DNA of 64,000 bases from the NCBI GenBank assembly GCA_021780535.1, contig JAJXYN010000012.1, forward strand, positions 62,001 through 126,000. Reading direction: 5' to 3'. Under the pieces are notes generated by a model that had not been told where the DNA came from, did not search any database, and saw only the letters and a list, made by a program, of their open reading frames with translations. How positions within the stretch are numbered: position 1 is the stretch's first letter; every line of letters starts with the position of its first letter. The position numbers and the translations under genes are program-made. This DNA is from a bacterium (lineage in GTDB: Bacteria; Patescibacteria; ABY1; JAGPKW01). Shown here one piece after another: positions 50,280 through 58,889 of this stretch.

Positions 50280-50308
50280 TTTACAAAATATTTAGTAGTT
50301 GATATAAT
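50280..50308 (+). promoter_or_regulatory. Promoter of the short transcript at 50.3 kb
   Basis: TTTACA (50280-50285), 17-nt spacer, TATAAT (50303-50308). The start would be near 50315. Confidence 0.7.
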
Positions 50309-50360
50309 GAAAAGAATTAAATATCTCTTAGGTTTAAAAATACTTATTGGAATAACAGCA

Positions 50361-50390
50361 ATGACGAAACCCCAATGGGCAAAAAGATAA
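50361..50390 (+). CDS. Mini-ORF of nine codons ending like ribosomal protein S9
   Basis: ATG 50361 to TAA 50388-50390 encodes MTKPQWAKR; in-frame ATG 50307 would give 27 aa (MKRIKYLLGLKILIGITA first) but overlaps the -10 box. The last six residues are identical to the S9 tail encoded at 33.16-33.18 kb, and 13 of 14 bases around CCCAATGGGCAAA match rpsI. It lies in a unit of about 140 nt with its own promoter and terminator. It may be translated, or the RNA itself may be functional. Confidence 0.4.
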   Translation: MTKPQWAKR

Positions 50391-50420
50391 TTTTCTGTTT
50401 ATTTTTTCTATCATAGTAAA

Positions 50421-50452
50421 AACAATTCTGAGAAATCGGAATTGTTTTTTTG
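50421..50452 (+). terminator. Strong terminator with GAAA tetraloop
   Basis: AACAATTCTGA, loop GAAA, TCGGAATTGTT, then T-run: an 11-bp stem (one G-T pair). It ends the short transcript. Confidence 0.92.
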
Positions 50453-50500
50453 TTTTATCTTATCAATTTATGATTTGCTGAAATTTTAAGATTGCAGTGA

Positions 50501-50573
50501 TTTTTTCATCTTCATTTTTTTAAGTTTTCACACATACATGTGTTCGAATTAAAAATAATGAAGCATGAAAAAA
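50501..50573. repeat. Long two-stage hairpin
   Basis: TTTTTTCAT...TTCATTTTTTTAA (from 50501) pairs with TTAAAAATAATGAA...CATGAAAAAA (to 50573), and the centre holds ACACAT-AC-ATGTGT. It lies in the 484-bp gap 50193-50676 together with the short transcript; no other gene is seen there. Confidence 0.65.
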
Positions 50574-50676
50574 CACTATTAATGTTTTTGGAATAGATTG
50601 TTATTTATTTGAATTAATCCTCTATATCGTGTTATATTTATTATAATAATACTAACTAATATTTAAATATAAAAAC

Positions 50677-50937
50677 ATGGAAGAAGAAAAAGCATCTAAC
50701 ACAACTGCGACTAATGAAGAATGTTGTAAGGATAATTGTTGTAGTGAAAATTATAAAAAATATAAGCATGGTAATGCTAATGGTGGTGGAGCTATTTATG
50801 GTTTAGGTTTTATTGGAGCCGCTATTTATTTTATTGGTCATGCTGCAACTTTTGGTCTTGGAATTCTTGGTTTTTTAAAAGCTATTGTTTGGCCAGCTTT
50901 TGTTATTTATAAGCTTTTAGAATTTTTTCATTTATAG
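50677..50937 (+). CDS. Cys-rich N-terminus plus membrane segments, 86 aa
   Basis: EECCKDNCCSEN (two CC pairs) is followed by a Lys/Gly/Asn-rich linker and two hydrophobic segments (AIYGLGFIGAAIYFIGHAAT; ILGFLKAIVWPAFVIYKLL). The CC-x3-CC cluster could bind metal or form disulfides. No named family recognised; small membrane proteins with this look are frequent in reduced CPR-type genomes. Confidence 0.65.
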   Translation: MEEEKASNTTATNEECCKDNCCSENYKKYKHGNANGGGAIYGLGFIGAAIYFIGHAATFGLGILGFLKAIVWPAFVIYKLLEFFHL

Positions 50938-51009
50938 AAATTAATTAAAAATACCTTTCTATTAAAATAGTTTGGTGTTTTTATTTTTTGTGATAATATT
51001 TAGTTTGTT

Positions 51010-51360
51010 ATGAAAGGCAAAAAACTTAGAAAAATTATTCATAAAGCTAGATTACAAGCTAAGTTGGAATTTGAAAATTCTGATGGTTTTGATATTGGTT
51101 TTGATCAAAATTCTGATGTTAATGATTGCTTGGATTTGCATGGTCATACAAAAAGAGAGGCTCAATTTCTTGTTGATGATTTTATTTCTTTTGCTGTTTC
51201 TAATAATTTTTCTAAAATTAGAATAATAACTGGGATTGGAGAGGATGGTTATAGTGTTTTAAAAAATTTTATTTATGATTATTTAAAAGAAAATGATTAT
51301 AAATTTAATAAATCTCCACATAATAGAGGAGGAGATGGGGCGGTGGATATTTATTTATAG
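51010..51360 (+). CDS. Smr-domain protein, 116 aa
   Basis: CLDLHGHTKREAQFLVDDF is the LDLHG start of the Smr fold, followed by KIRIITGIGEDGYSVLKNFI in place of the more usual HGKG-type loop, and a basic C-terminal loop. Smr domains, as in MutS2, bind branched DNA or act as nucleases on DNA or collided-ribosome mRNA. Stand-alone form with a short basic N-terminal region (KKLRKIIHKARLQAK). Confidence 0.8.
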   Translation: MKGKKLRKIIHKARLQAKLEFENSDGFDIGFDQNSDVNDCLDLHGHTKREAQFLVDDFISFAVSNNFSKIRIITGIGEDGYSVLKNFIYDYLKENDYKFNKSPHNRGGDGAVDIYL

Positions 51361-51479
51361 AATGAACGAGAATGAATGAAGATGAATGAGATTTGAACAC
51401 AAAAGTGTTTCAATTTGAATAGGTGTTGTTTATAGTGTAAGATTTATATTATGGAAATATAGAAATATTAAAATATTTA

Positions 51480-51522
51480 AAAGTTGCTTCTTTTTAATAT
51501 TTTAATATTTTAATATTTTAAT
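51480..51522. repeat. Tandem AATATTTT repeats before serS
   Basis: The 9-bp unit TAATATTTT is repeated about four times directly upstream of serS. Low complexity; possibly variable in length. Confidence 0.55.
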
Positions 51523-51531
51523 TTGTATTCT

Positions 51532-52803
51532 ATGCTTGATATTAAATTTATTATTGAAAACCAAGAACTGGTAAAACAGAACTGTATTAATAGACTTTCT
51601 AAGGTTGATGTTGATTTGTTGTTGTCTAAATATGAAGAGAGATTAAGTATTCTAAAAAAAATTGAATTATTACAAGCTGAGAGAAATAAAAATTCTAAGA
51701 CAAAACCTACTTTAGAAATTATTGAAGAAATAAAAAAGAAAAATTTAGAGATTGAAGAATTACAACCTAAATTAAATATTTTGGAATCTGAGGTTAGAGA
51801 ATTATTGTTGCAAGTGCCAAATATGACTCACAAAGATGTTTTTGTTAGTTTTAATGAAGATGAAAATCCTGTTCTTGAGATTTGTGGGGAACCTACTAAA
51901 TTTGATTTTATTCCTAAAGATCATGTTGAACTTGCTGAATCTTTGGATTTGATAGATTTTGATAGAGGTACTAAAGTTGCTGGAGCTAAATTTTACTATT
52001 TAAAAAATGAATTAGCTCTTTTGGAATTTGCATTAACTCAATATGCGCTTGAAGTTTGTGTTAATAGAGGGTTTACTCCATTTGTAACTCCAGATTTGGC
52101 TAAAAAAGAAATTTTAGAAGGTTTAGGATTTCAACCAAGAGGAGAATCTACACAGATTTATAGTATTGAAAATTCTGATTTATGTTTAGTTGGAACTGCT
52201 GAAATTACTATGGGTGGTTATCATGCAAATGAAGTTTTAGATGAAAAAATTTTACCACTTAAATATGCTGCAGTTTCTCATTGTTTTAGAACTGAAGCTG
52301 GTGCTGCTTCTAAATTTTCAAAAGGTATTTTTAGAGTTCATCAATTTAGTAAAATTGAAATGTTTGCTTACACAACTCCAGAAACAAGTGAATCTATTCA
52401 TAAAGAATTACTTGAAATAGAAAAAGAAATTTTTAAAGGATTAAAAATCCCTTTTAGAGTTATTGATCACTGCACTGCTGATCTTGGTGGGCCATCTATT
52501 AGAACTTATGATTTAGAAGCTTGGATGCCTGGAAAACCAAAATCTGACGGGGTTATGGGAAATTGGGGTGAAATAACTTCAACATCTAATTGTACTGATT
52601 TTCAAGCAAGGGGTTTAAATATTAAATATAAAAAAGAAGATGGATCAAAGGAATTTATCCATACTTTAAATGGAACTGCTATATCTATGGCTAGAGCTTT
52701 GATTTGTATAATGGAAAATAACCAAACGAAAGATGGGGAAATAATAATACCAGAAGTGTTGAGAAAATATTTGAATGGAAGAGAAAAAATAAGTAGAAAA
52801 TAA
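51532..52803 (+). CDS. serS: Seryl-tRNA synthetase
   Basis: 423 aa. N-terminal tRNA-binding coiled coil (residues about 30-100), then class II core: TAEITMGGYHANE, motif 2 CFRTEAGAASKFSKGIFRVH, and motif 3 NGTAISMARALICIMENNQ. ATG 51532 is preferred over an upstream in-frame TTG at 51523 since MLDIKFIIENQELV is the family start. The gene ends 3 nt before mreB. Confidence 0.95.
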   Translation: MLDIKFIIENQELVKQNCINRLSKVDVDLLLSKYEERLSILKKIELLQAERNKNSKTKPTLEIIEEIKKKNLEIEELQPKLNILESEVRELLLQVPNMTHKDVFVSFNEDENPVLEICGEPTKFDFIPKDHVELAESLDLIDFDRGTKVAGAKFYYLKNELALLEFALTQYALEVCVNRGFTPFVTPDLAKKEILEGLGFQPRGESTQIYSIENSDLCLVGTAEITMGGYHANEVLDEKILPLKYAAVSHCFRTEAGAASKFSKGIFRVHQFSKIEMFAYTTPETSESIHKELLEIEKEIFKGLKIPFRVIDHCTADLGGPSIRTYDLEAWMPGKPKSDGVMGNWGEITSTSNCTDFQARGLNIKYKKEDGSKEFIHTLNGTAISMARALICIMENNQTKDGEIIIPEVLRKYLNGREKISRK

Positions 52804-52806
52804 ATT

Positions 52807-53817
52807 ATGTTTATAAAGAAAATTGGAATTGATCTTGGTACTATTAATACTTTAGTTTTTGTTCCAAAAAAAGGTATTGTTGTGAACGAGCCTTCTGTTG
52901 TTGCTATTGATACGAAAACAAAAAAACCTATAGCTATAGGAAATGAAGCCAAAGAAATGATAGGAAGAAACCCAGATGAAATAAGAGTTTTAAAACCATT
53001 GAAAGATGGTGTTATTGCTGATTATACTGCTACTGAGGCTATGCTTAGATATTTTATTACCAAAACTACTGGTAATTTTAAATTTATTCATCCAGAAATA
53101 ATGATTTCTGTGCCTTCTTGTATTACATCTACCGAGAAAAAGGCTGTTATTGATGCTACTATTTCTGCTGGAGCTAAGTCAGCTTATATTATTAAAGAAT
53201 CTATAGCATCTGCTATTGGTGCTGGTATTCCTGTTGCAGAGGCTTCTGGTCACATGATTATTGATATTGGTGGAGGAACGAGTGAAATTGCTGTTATATC
53301 TCTCGGTGGTATAGTTGTTTCTCATTCTATTAAAATAGCTGGAAATAAATTTGATAGTGCTATTATTGATTATATTAAAAAAAATTATAATTTTTCTATA
53401 GGCGAAAGAACCGCTGAAATTGTTAAAATTAAGGTTGGTAGTGCTTTATTTTCTAAAGAAAAACTAACTACCGAAATTACTGGTATAGATGTTGTGTCTG
53501 GTTTGCCTAAAGTTTTTACTGTTAATTCTGATGATGTTACTTTTGCTATACAAGAAGAACTGAAAGCTATAATTGAAGCTATAAAAAAAGTTTTGCATGA
53601 TATTCCACCAGAATTATCTTCTGACATTATGGAGAATGGTATAGTTCTTGCTGGTGGTAGTTCTTTGGTTAGAAATATTGATAAATTATTTTGTAATGCT
53701 CTTGGTATAAAAGTTAGAGTTGCGGAAAACCCTTTGCTTTGTGTTGTAAAAGGTATTAGTATAGTATTAGATCATTTAAATATGTATAAAAAAAGTATAT
53801 TTAGTGGCAGGGGATAA
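52807..53817 (+). CDS. mreB: Rod-shape protein MreB
   Basis: 336 aa actin-like ATPase. Phosphate 1 loop IGIDLGTINTLVFV, phosphate 2 IIDIGGGTSEIAVI near 158, adenosine motif IVLAGGSSLVRNI near 280. Filaments guide cell-wall synthesis. It follows serS directly and its end overlaps the longest frame of the next gene. Confidence 0.96.
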   Translation: MFIKKIGIDLGTINTLVFVPKKGIVVNEPSVVAIDTKTKKPIAIGNEAKEMIGRNPDEIRVLKPLKDGVIADYTATEAMLRYFITKTTGNFKFIHPEIMISVPSCITSTEKKAVIDATISAGAKSAYIIKESIASAIGAGIPVAEASGHMIIDIGGGTSEIAVISLGGIVVSHSIKIAGNKFDSAIIDYIKKNYNFSIGERTAEIVKIKVGSALFSKEKLTTEITGIDVVSGLPKVFTVNSDDVTFAIQEELKAIIEAIKKVLHDIPPELSSDIMENGIVLAGGSSLVRNIDKLFCNALGIKVRVAENPLLCVVKGISIVLDHLNMYKKSIFSGRG

Positions 53818-53851
53818 TTTGAAAAAAAGCGAGAAAAAATACAAAACAAAT

Positions 53852-55015
53852 ATGAAAATTGCTATTGATGCCTCTCGTGCTAATCTTGAAAAAAAGACTG
53901 GTGTTGAGTGGTATTCTCATAATTTGATACAAGCTTTGAAGAACATAGACAAAGAAAATCAATATTTTTTATATTCTCAAAATGAATTAAAAAATGATTT
54001 ATCTAATTTGCCTGATAATTTTTATACAAGAGTTCTTGCTTGGAATCGTAAAAAATTTTGGACCCAATTAAAATTGTGGTGGCATGTTAATTATGATAAA
54101 AATCGTGTCTTGTTTGTTCCTTCTGGGATGATACCTGTTATTCCTTTTAGAACTTTTAAACTTGTTACGACTATACACGATGTTTGTTTTCTTGATCATC
54201 CAGAATATTATTCAAAAAAAGATTTAATTATGCAAAAAATAGCATTTAGATTAGGTGTTTTTTTTGCAAATAAAATTATAACTGTATCAGAATTTTCAAA
54301 ACAACAAATTATAAAATATTCTAATTGTCGTCCCGGTAAAATTTTTGTTACTCATTTAGGATATGATAAAAATATATATAAAAAAATAAATAATAACGAC
54401 TTTTTTGATAGAATAAAAAAGAAATACTCTTTGCCAGATAAATTTATCCTTTTTATTGGAAGAATTGAGGAAAAGAAAAATATTTTGAATCAAGTGAAAG
54501 CATTTGTTAAATTTAATCAAAAATATTTGGATTATAAGTTTGTTTTGATAGGTAAACCAGGATATGGTTATGATTCTATTAAAACCGAAATATTTGAACA
54601 AAATTTACAAAAAAATTTAATAGAATTAGGTTATGTAAATAAAGACGAAATAGCTCCAATTATAAATATGGCATCTGTATTTCTTTTTGTTTCTAATTAT
54701 GAAGGTTTTGGGATACCTATTGTAGAGGCTATGAAATGTGGTACTCCTGTAATAACTTCAAATATGACATCTATGCCAGAAGTTGCCGGAGATGCCGCAT
54801 TATACTCTGAGCCAAATAATATTTTGAAAATTAGTGAAAATCTTTGTAATGTGATAGAAAATAAAGATGGCATAAGGGATGAACTTATTTTAAAAGGATT
54901 TGAAAGAGCCTCTTTGTTTGATTGGGAAAAATGTGCAAGAGAAACATTGTTTGTTTTAAAACAATTAAGAAAAAAAACTTTACGAGAATGGATTGCAGAA
55001 AAAACTAAAAGATAA
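53852..55015 (+). CDS. Family 4 glycosyltransferase
   Basis: 387 aa GT-B enzyme: MKIAIDASRANLEKKTGVEW, HDVCFLDHPEYYS, VSEFSKQQIIKYSN, LFIGRIEEKKNILNQV, NYEGFGIPIVEAMKCGTPV. The frame is open from a GTG at 53804 inside mreB, but ATG 53852 matches the family start. Mannosyltransferase-like; donor and acceptor unknown. A terminator follows. Confidence 0.85.
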   Translation: MKIAIDASRANLEKKTGVEWYSHNLIQALKNIDKENQYFLYSQNELKNDLSNLPDNFYTRVLAWNRKKFWTQLKLWWHVNYDKNRVLFVPSGMIPVIPFRTFKLVTTIHDVCFLDHPEYYSKKDLIMQKIAFRLGVFFANKIITVSEFSKQQIIKYSNCRPGKIFVTHLGYDKNIYKKINNNDFFDRIKKKYSLPDKFILFIGRIEEKKNILNQVKAFVKFNQKYLDYKFVLIGKPGYGYDSIKTEIFEQNLQKNLIELGYVNKDEIAPIINMASVFLFVSNYEGFGIPIVEAMKCGTPVITSNMTSMPEVAGDAALYSEPNNILKISENLCNVIENKDGIRDELILKGFERASLFDWEKCARETLFVLKQLRKKTLREWIAEKTKR

Positions 55016-55046
55016 TATTTTTTATTTTGATTTAATAAAAATTAAA

Positions 55047-55079
55047 AATACGAGATTTTTATAACCTTGTATTTTTTTT
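55047..55079 (+). terminator. Terminator after the GT4 gene
   Basis: AATACGAG pairs with CTTGTATT (one G-T), followed by T-run. Confidence 0.7.
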
Positions 55080-55144
55080 GCACCATTTTGTTAATATTAT
55101 TCGTATTAATTAATATATGAAATAATTTAATAAATTATAAAATC

Positions 55145-55540
55145 ATGCAAAATTTAATAAATTTATATAAAACCCCATCAGATTTATATCAAAAAGTTTT
55201 AAATAGAATAGAAAACGAGAAAAATATTGCCATAATAAAGAAAAGACTAATAGTATCTTCTGTTGTTTTTAGTATAGCAATAACTTGTTTTGTGTTTTCT
55301 ATATTATTCTTTTTAACGGCTGCTTCTCAAAGTGGCTTTTCTCAAATGTTTTCTTTGATATTTTCTGACTTTAACATTATTCCTACATACTTTACTAATT
55401 TTATTTTGTCTTTACTTGAGAGCTTACCAACATTTAATATAATATTGTCTTTATTGATGGTGTTATTTGTTTCTTCTGTTTCAAGATTTTTGACAAAAGA
55501 TATTAAAAATTTTGTTATTTATTCTCATGTTAAATATTAA
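55145..55540 (+). CDS. Membrane protein, 131 aa, possibly anti-sigma-like
   Basis: A cytoplasmic helical N-terminus (PSDLYQKVLNRIENEKNIAI) and two hydrophobic segments (VVFSIAITCFVFSILFFLTA; IILSLLMVLFVSSVSRFL). It opens a run of co-directional genes that ends with an ECF sigma factor, so a role as anti-sigma or membrane regulator is plausible; no zinc HxxxCxxC motif is seen. Confidence 0.6.
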   Translation: MQNLINLYKTPSDLYQKVLNRIENEKNIAIIKKRLIVSSVVFSIAITCFVFSILFFLTAASQSGFSQMFSLIFSDFNIIPTYFTNFILSLLESLPTFNIILSLLMVLFVSSVSRFLTKDIKNFVIYSHVKY

Positions 55541-55551
55541 ATTATAATTTT

Positions 55552-56109
55552 ATGGAAAAAAATGAAAAAAATTCAATAATCAATGATTTGTTTAATTCAA
55601 AAGTTTTTATTATTTCTATGATATCTGTTGCATCTTTAATTCTTCTTTTATTGGTTTTTAGATTAGGTGTTTTTGTTGGTTTTGAGAAAGCTAGATTTTC
55701 TTATAAATGGAGTGATAATTATTATAGAAACTTTGATGGCCCAAGAAATAATTTTAATGAAATGATGCCATCTCCATTTTCTTTTAATGGAGATAGATTT
55801 ATGAATGCTCATGGCGTTTTTGGAGAAATAATTAAAGTGGATACAAATAGTATAGTAATAAAAGATAAAAATAATATTGAAAAAGTTGTGTCAATTGGAT
55901 CTGATACTTCAATACGAGAATTTAAAAAAGATATTAAAATAACTGATTTAAAAATAAATGATAAAATTGTTGTTATAGGCGAACCAGACTCTACTGGAAA
56001 TATTATTGCAAAATTTATAAGAATTTTACCAGATAATATGCCAAATCCTCCACAAGATAATACCGCCTTGCCACCTGCTAATATAGATCAGAATTCTTTA
56101 AATAAATAA
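55552..56109 (+). CDS. Membrane-anchored OB-like (DUF5666-type) protein, 185 aa
   Basis: One helix (VFIISMISVASLILLLLVF) near residues 18-38, a linker rich in Asn/Phe/Met, then a beta-barrel-like domain (GVFGEIIKVDTNSIVIKDKN; DLKINDKIVVIGEPDSTGNI) typical of DUF5666/OB-like domains, and a Pro/Asn tail. The domain would lie outside the membrane. A similar protein is encoded at 60152, on the other side of the transporter genes. Confidence 0.7.
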   Translation: MEKNEKNSIINDLFNSKVFIISMISVASLILLLLVFRLGVFVGFEKARFSYKWSDNYYRNFDGPRNNFNEMMPSPFSFNGDRFMNAHGVFGEIIKVDTNSIVIKDKNNIEKVVSIGSDTSIREFKKDIKITDLKINDKIVVIGEPDSTGNIIAKFIRILPDNMPNPPQDNTALPPANIDQNSLNK

Positions 56110-56130
56110 AATTGATAATCAAAAATAATT

Positions 56131-58146
56131 ATGAACAGAATTTCAGAAAAACCAAAAAGAAAGAAAAAAATTATAATTTCTATAATTCTTGTTGTTCTTG
56201 TTATTATAGGGTTTGTTATTTTTAATACAATTTCTAAACAAGCTTCTGGTGAAACCAAATATACTATGGGTGCTGTAACAAAAGATATGTTTATAAAAAC
56301 ATTATCTGGTGGTGGTCAGGTTTATGCTTCAAATCAATATGATATTAAATCTAAAGTATCAACAACTATAACTGATGTTTTGAAAAAAAATGGAGATAAG
56401 GTTAAAAAAGGTGATATAATTTTAAAATTAGATTCTTCAGATTTGAGTCAACAATTAAGAAGTGCTCAAAATAATTTAGCTAATGCAGAACTTAATTATC
56501 AAAAGGCTATTGCTCCAGCCGATGCTGTTAGTTTGGCTCAAGCTCAATCTTCTTTACAAAGTGCAAAAGATAATTTAGAAAAATTAAAATCTTCTCAAAT
56601 AACAAATTTATCTTCTGCTAATGACGCTGTTACAAATGCACAAATTTCAGTTTCTAATTCTTATGCAACGACTTTGAATAATATAGATACTGCTTTTGCT
56701 GGTTTTAACACGATAATTAATGATTCTCAGCAAGTTCTTTATTTGACAGATACTCTTTTACCACAAGATATAACTGGTAATTCTACCACTGATCAAAATC
56801 TTATAGATATAAATGCATTTTGGAATGTTACTATACCAAAATATTGGCAAGATATTTTAAATTCTACAAATTTTGATTCTGATTCTGATAAACAAACATT
56901 GCAAACTCTTATACAAAAAGCTACTATTTATTATAAAAATGCGCAAATTATTTACGGAAAGAATGTTATTGATTATAGAAATTTAAATAAAACATCTTCT
57001 AACGACCAAATAAAGGCGTTTTTGGATGAGGCTATAGCAACATCTCAGTCTATCTCTGATTGTGTTAGAGGATTGAATAATGTTTATGGTTATTATATAG
57101 ATTATAGTAATCAAAGACACAGAACTCTATATTCTAGTATAAATTCTTATAATAATACATTAAAAACAGACACGATTTCAGCCACGAATTATCTATCTTC
57201 TTTAACTAGCTCTAAAACTGGTTCTAATGGTATTTATGGTGCGGAATCAAATTATCAAGATGCTGTTAATGCTTTAAATTCATTAAAACAAACTCAGCCA
57301 ATGGATCTTAGTGCTGCTCAAAATAATTTGGATATTCAACAAAAATCTTATGATAAATTAAAAAATGGCCCAACGGCATTAGATATAAAATCTTATCAAT
57401 TATCTATTGCTTCTGCTCAAGCATCCCTTGCAGATACACAATCTCAACTATCTAATTATATTATAACATCTCCAATAGATGGGGTTATAGCTAATCTTCC
57501 AGCTTCTGTTGGTAACGATATAACCAACGGAACTACATTGGTTAGTATTGTTAGTCCGGATAGTATTGCTGAATTAACTTTTAATGAAATTGATGTTGCA
57601 AAAATAAAAATTGGACAAAAGGCTACTTTAACTTTTGATGCTATCCCGGATTTAAATTTGACTGGGGAAGTTATAGATATAGATACTCTAGGTACAGTTT
57701 CTCAAGGAGTTGTTTCTTATACTGTTAAAATTGCTTTTGATACTAATGATTCAAGAATTATGCCTGGCATGAGTGTGAATGCGGATGTTGTAATAACTGC
57801 AAATAGTGATGTATTGCTTGTTCCTAATGCTGCCATTAAAACTTCAACATCTGATGGCTCTAGTTATGTCCAAGTTTTCCCTGATAATAAATCAACGGGG
57901 ACGATTACTTCTTCAACTCCTCCTGTTGAAAAAACCGTTGAAGTTGGTTTAAGCAATGATAGTTATACAGAGATTACAAGTGGTTTAAATGAAGGTGATT
58001 TGGTTGTTGTAAAGACAACTATCCCAACTACAACTTCTAAAACTTCTGGCTCTAGTTTACTTCCTGTTGGTGGTGCTAATAGATCTGGCTTTGGTGGTGG
58101 TACTGGTAATATGAGATCATCTGGTGCTGCTAGAATTGGTGGATAA
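56131..58146 (+). CDS. HlyD/MacA-type periplasmic adaptor of an ABC transporter
   Basis: 671 aa. TM helix at about 13-33, then a split lipoyl/barrel-sandwich pair: VSTTITDVLKKNGDKVKKGD near 84-103 and the partner IITSPIDGVIANLPASVGND near 447-466. Between them lies a long helical hairpin enlarged by an insert of about 150 residues. Beta-barrel and membrane-proximal domains follow (GLNEGDLVVVKT) with a Gly/Ser-rich tail. It works with the ATPase and permease downstream in export or envelope stress, as MacA does. Confidence 0.87.
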   Translation: MNRISEKPKRKKKIIISIILVVLVIIGFVIFNTISKQASGETKYTMGAVTKDMFIKTLSGGGQVYASNQYDIKSKVSTTITDVLKKNGDKVKKGDIILKLDSSDLSQQLRSAQNNLANAELNYQKAIAPADAVSLAQAQSSLQSAKDNLEKLKSSQITNLSSANDAVTNAQISVSNSYATTLNNIDTAFAGFNTIINDSQQVLYLTDTLLPQDITGNSTTDQNLIDINAFWNVTIPKYWQDILNSTNFDSDSDKQTLQTLIQKATIYYKNAQIIYGKNVIDYRNLNKTSSNDQIKAFLDEAIATSQSISDCVRGLNNVYGYYIDYSNQRHRTLYSSINSYNNTLKTDTISATNYLSSLTSSKTGSNGIYGAESNYQDAVNALNSLKQTQPMDLSAAQNNLDIQQKSYDKLKNGPTALDIKSYQLSIASAQASLADTQSQLSNYIITSPIDGVIANLPASVGNDITNGTTLVSIVSPDSIAELTFNEIDVAKIKIGQKATLTFDAIPDLNLTGEVIDIDTLGTVSQGVVSYTVKIAFDTNDSRIMPGMSVNADVVITANSDVLLVPNAAIKTSTSDGSSYVQVFPDNKSTGTITSSTPPVEKTVEVGLSNDSYTEITSGLNEGDLVVVKTTIPTTTSKTSGSSLLPVGGANRSGFGGGTGNMRSSGAARIGG

Positions 58147-58160
58147 TTATAATAAATTAT

Positions 58161-58880
58161 ATGAAAAAAAATAAAAATATAATTGAATGTAAAAATATAA
58201 CTAAAACATATATTAATGGTGGTATTGAAACAAAAGTTTTAAAAGGTATTTCTTTTGAGATTAAAGAAGGTGAATTTGTTGCTATTATGGGACCATCTGG
58301 TTCTGGGAAATCAACATTAATGCATATATTGGGTGCATTAGATGTTGCTACTAGTGGTGAATATCTTTTAGATGAACACAATGTTTCAACTTTTACAGAT
58401 GATGAATTAGCTGATATTAGAATGAACAAAATTGGGTTTGTTTTTCAAGCTTTTAATCTTTTGCCACGTACTACTGTTATGAGGAATGTTATGCTTCCTT
58501 TAATATATCAAAACGTTCCAGAAGATGAGGCTGAGGATAGAGCTGTGGAAGCTTTAAAAAGTGCTAGTTTTGATGAGGCTAGAATATATAATTTATCAAA
58601 TCAATTATCTGGAGGACAAATGCAAAGAGTTGCTATTGCTAGAGCTTTAATTAATGATCCATCATTGATATTAGCTGATGAACCAACTGGTAATCTTGAT
58701 AGTAAAACCGGAGAGATTGTTTTAGCTACTTTTGAAAAACTTAATAAAGAAGATGGACATACTATAGTTTTAATTACTCACGAACCTGACATAGCTATGC
58801 ATGCTGACAGAACTATTGTTTTAAAAGATGGAGTAATAATTGAAGATAGGGATAATGTTAAATTAAAAATTAAGAAATAA
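58161..58880 (+). CDS. MacB/LolD-type ABC transporter ATPase
   Basis: 239 aa. Walker A GPSGSGKST near 44, Q-loop FVFQAFNLLP near 94, signature LSGGQMQRVAIARAL near 153, Walker B LILADEPTGNLD near 173, H-loop ITHEPDIAMHADR. Length and sequence are those of the MacB/LolD/FtsE group. It powers the permease encoded 9 nt downstream. Confidence 0.94.
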   Translation: MKKNKNIIECKNITKTYINGGIETKVLKGISFEIKEGEFVAIMGPSGSGKSTLMHILGALDVATSGEYLLDEHNVSTFTDDELADIRMNKIGFVFQAFNLLPRTTVMRNVMLPLIYQNVPEDEAEDRAVEALKSASFDEARIYNLSNQLSGGQMQRVAIARALINDPSLILADEPTGNLDSKTGEIVLATFEKLNKEDGHTIVLITHEPDIAMHADRTIVLKDGVIIEDRDNVKLKIKK

Positions 58881-58889
58881 AAAAATAAA

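Noticed and set aside
51361..51420. GAATGAA repeats after the Smr gene as a regulatory array
   Set aside because: Short, irregular and low-complexity; no palindrome or promoter association seen.
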